From assembly GCA_021825955.1 (NCBI GenBank), contig JAKAEH010000068.1, positions 1 to 5,906 of the forward strand: 5,906 bases of DNA, read 5' to 3'. Made by a program: the position numbers and the translations under genes. The notes beneath the pieces are model-generated. The model was not told the DNA's origin, did not search any database, and saw only the letters and a program-made list of their open reading frames with translations. The stretch is from a bacterium (lineage in GTDB: Bacteria > Patescibacteria > Microgenomatia > Levybacterales > UBA12049). Shown piece by piece: positions 5,271 through 5,906 of the stretch (position 1 is the stretch's first letter; the number at the start of each line of letters is the position of its first letter).

Positions 5271-5906
5271 CAAAGCTAATTTTGTCCGTTCGTATTTATC
5301 AGCCATGTATCCGTTTGGAACCGTTGTTAATTTATCCGCATAAAGTAAAAATCCGTTTCTTATCGTATGATCTCCAAATTTATCGTTTATTTTATCAATT
5401 ACCTTAACAAGTTTTTCTTTTTTTTGAGTATCAAAAAGAGACATCTGTAAATTTTTTTTCTCTGCAAGATTGGCTGTCCAAATGCTCATTTGCCGAATAT
5501 AATCACTAGTCAAATCAAAATCTCCCATTAAATCGAGACAATGTTTAAAAATCTCCTCACCGGTATTAAAGTAATTAGTGTAAGTTTTTCTCTTCTGAAT
5601 TTTTAAACTGCCGCCAAGATAAAACCCTACTGTCCTTGCTTTATTATCAAGCCTTCTTAATTTAAGCGAAACTTCTTCACAAAGCTCATAAAGGTTCTGC
5701 AAAACTACTCTTTTATCAAATTCATTTTGAGGCAAACAATAACTTCTCCCTACGGATTTAACAATGGGGGAGACGGTGTAAGGAATGACTTCCGAATCAT
5801 CAATTCCTAAAGCAACATTTTTTAAGAACTCGCTTTCGGCTTTTCCAAATTTCGCCTTAAGAATATCAACTGAAGCTTTTTGCAAATCCATAAGCGAATA
5901 AACCCC
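5259..5906 (-). CDS. Y-family translesion DNA polymerase, C-terminal part (cut by window edge)
   Basis: 215 codons are visible and the frame is open to the right edge. The edge residues GVYSLMDLQ fit the thumb helix-hairpin-helix (usually GI-x-T-x-x-DL), so the ATG at 5889-5891 is an internal methionine and the palm and fingers lie outside. Next come KAKFGKAESEFLKNVALGID, the thumb end, then the little-finger domain: SPIVKSVGRSYCL, a helix with LYELCEEVSLKLRRLDNKARTV split over two stretches, and the end KVIDKINDKFGDHTIRNG, as in DinB/UmuC proteins (IMS_C). QMSLF (complement of 5433-5447) matches the beta-clamp-binding consensus QLSLF and sits inside the chain as in UmuC rather than at the C-terminus as in DinB. 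Role: synthesis past damaged bases, with the clamp. UmuC-like versus Pol IV cannot be settled without the N-terminus. Confidence 0.87.
   Translation of the reverse strand, partial: GVYSLMDLQKASVDILKAKFGKAESEFLKNVALGIDDSEVIPYTVSPIVKSVGRSYCLPQNEFDKRVVLQNLYELCEEVSLKLRRLDNKARTVGFYLGGSLKIQKRKTYTNYFNTGEEIFKHCLDLMGDFDLTSDYIRQMSIWTANLAEKKNLQMSLFDTQKKEKLVKVIDKINDKFGDHTIRNGFLLYADKLTTVPNGYMADKYERTKLALSEL

Noticed and set aside
5889..5891. ATG as the true start of a 210-residue polymerase-like gene
   Set aside because: The frame stays open to the window edge, and the five codons before this ATG continue the thumb-domain pattern (GVYSLMDL), so the gene is cut by the edge rather than short.

Overview
The window is AT-rich and densely packed. 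It looks like a chromosomal segment of an uncultivated bacterium, most likely of the Candidate Phyla Radiation (Patescibacteria, possibly Microgenomates). This is inference, based on the AT-rich codon use, the DUF2079-type membrane protein with a C-terminal hydrolase, the short CACTTCGGCAAGCTCAGTG-type palindromic repeat, and starts without clear Shine-Dalgarno sequences. The standard bacterial code fits: Trp is TGG, and TGA ends at least two genes.

Layout. Positions 1-498 (minus) hold the N-terminal half of a drug-efflux-type MFS transporter that runs off the left edge. Only 16 bases upstream of its start lies tRNA-Arg(UCG), also minus, with an encoded CCA. A 56-base divergent spacer separates it from tRNA-Lys(CUU) on the plus strand, without CCA. 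The spacer carries a good promoter for tRNA-Lys, and its -10 overlaps a possible opposing -10 in an 8-base palindrome. The last 16 bases of tRNA-Lys plus two more recur as an exact 18-base direct repeat 101 bases downstream. Between the copies sits an 83-base palindromic REP-like element. Positions 823-900 show nothing recognisable. They are followed by a 59-codon remnant of the C-terminus of a MacB/FtsX-type ABC permease (901-1080).

The centre (1108-4413) is one large gene for a 1101-residue protein that joins three modules: an LPG-synthase/AglD-type flippase-like membrane domain, a DUF2079 polytopic domain resembling GT-C glycosyltransferases, and a complete serine alpha/beta hydrolase with the triad Ser951/Asp1049/His1081. 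The hydrolase follows the last membrane segment and probably lies outside the membrane. I infer a role in cell-envelope glycolipid or surface-polymer chemistry.

A gene for an ATP-cone plus Mrr-like PD-(D/E)XK nuclease follows (4455-5270). It converges with, and overlaps by 12 bases, the minus-strand gene of a Y-family translesion DNA polymerase (5259 to beyond 5906). That polymerase is cut by the right edge and carries an internal beta-clamp-binding motif. The last two genes both concern DNA damage or foreign DNA, but they face each other and are not an operon. The three-module protein and the tRNA-Lys repeat structure are the most interesting items.
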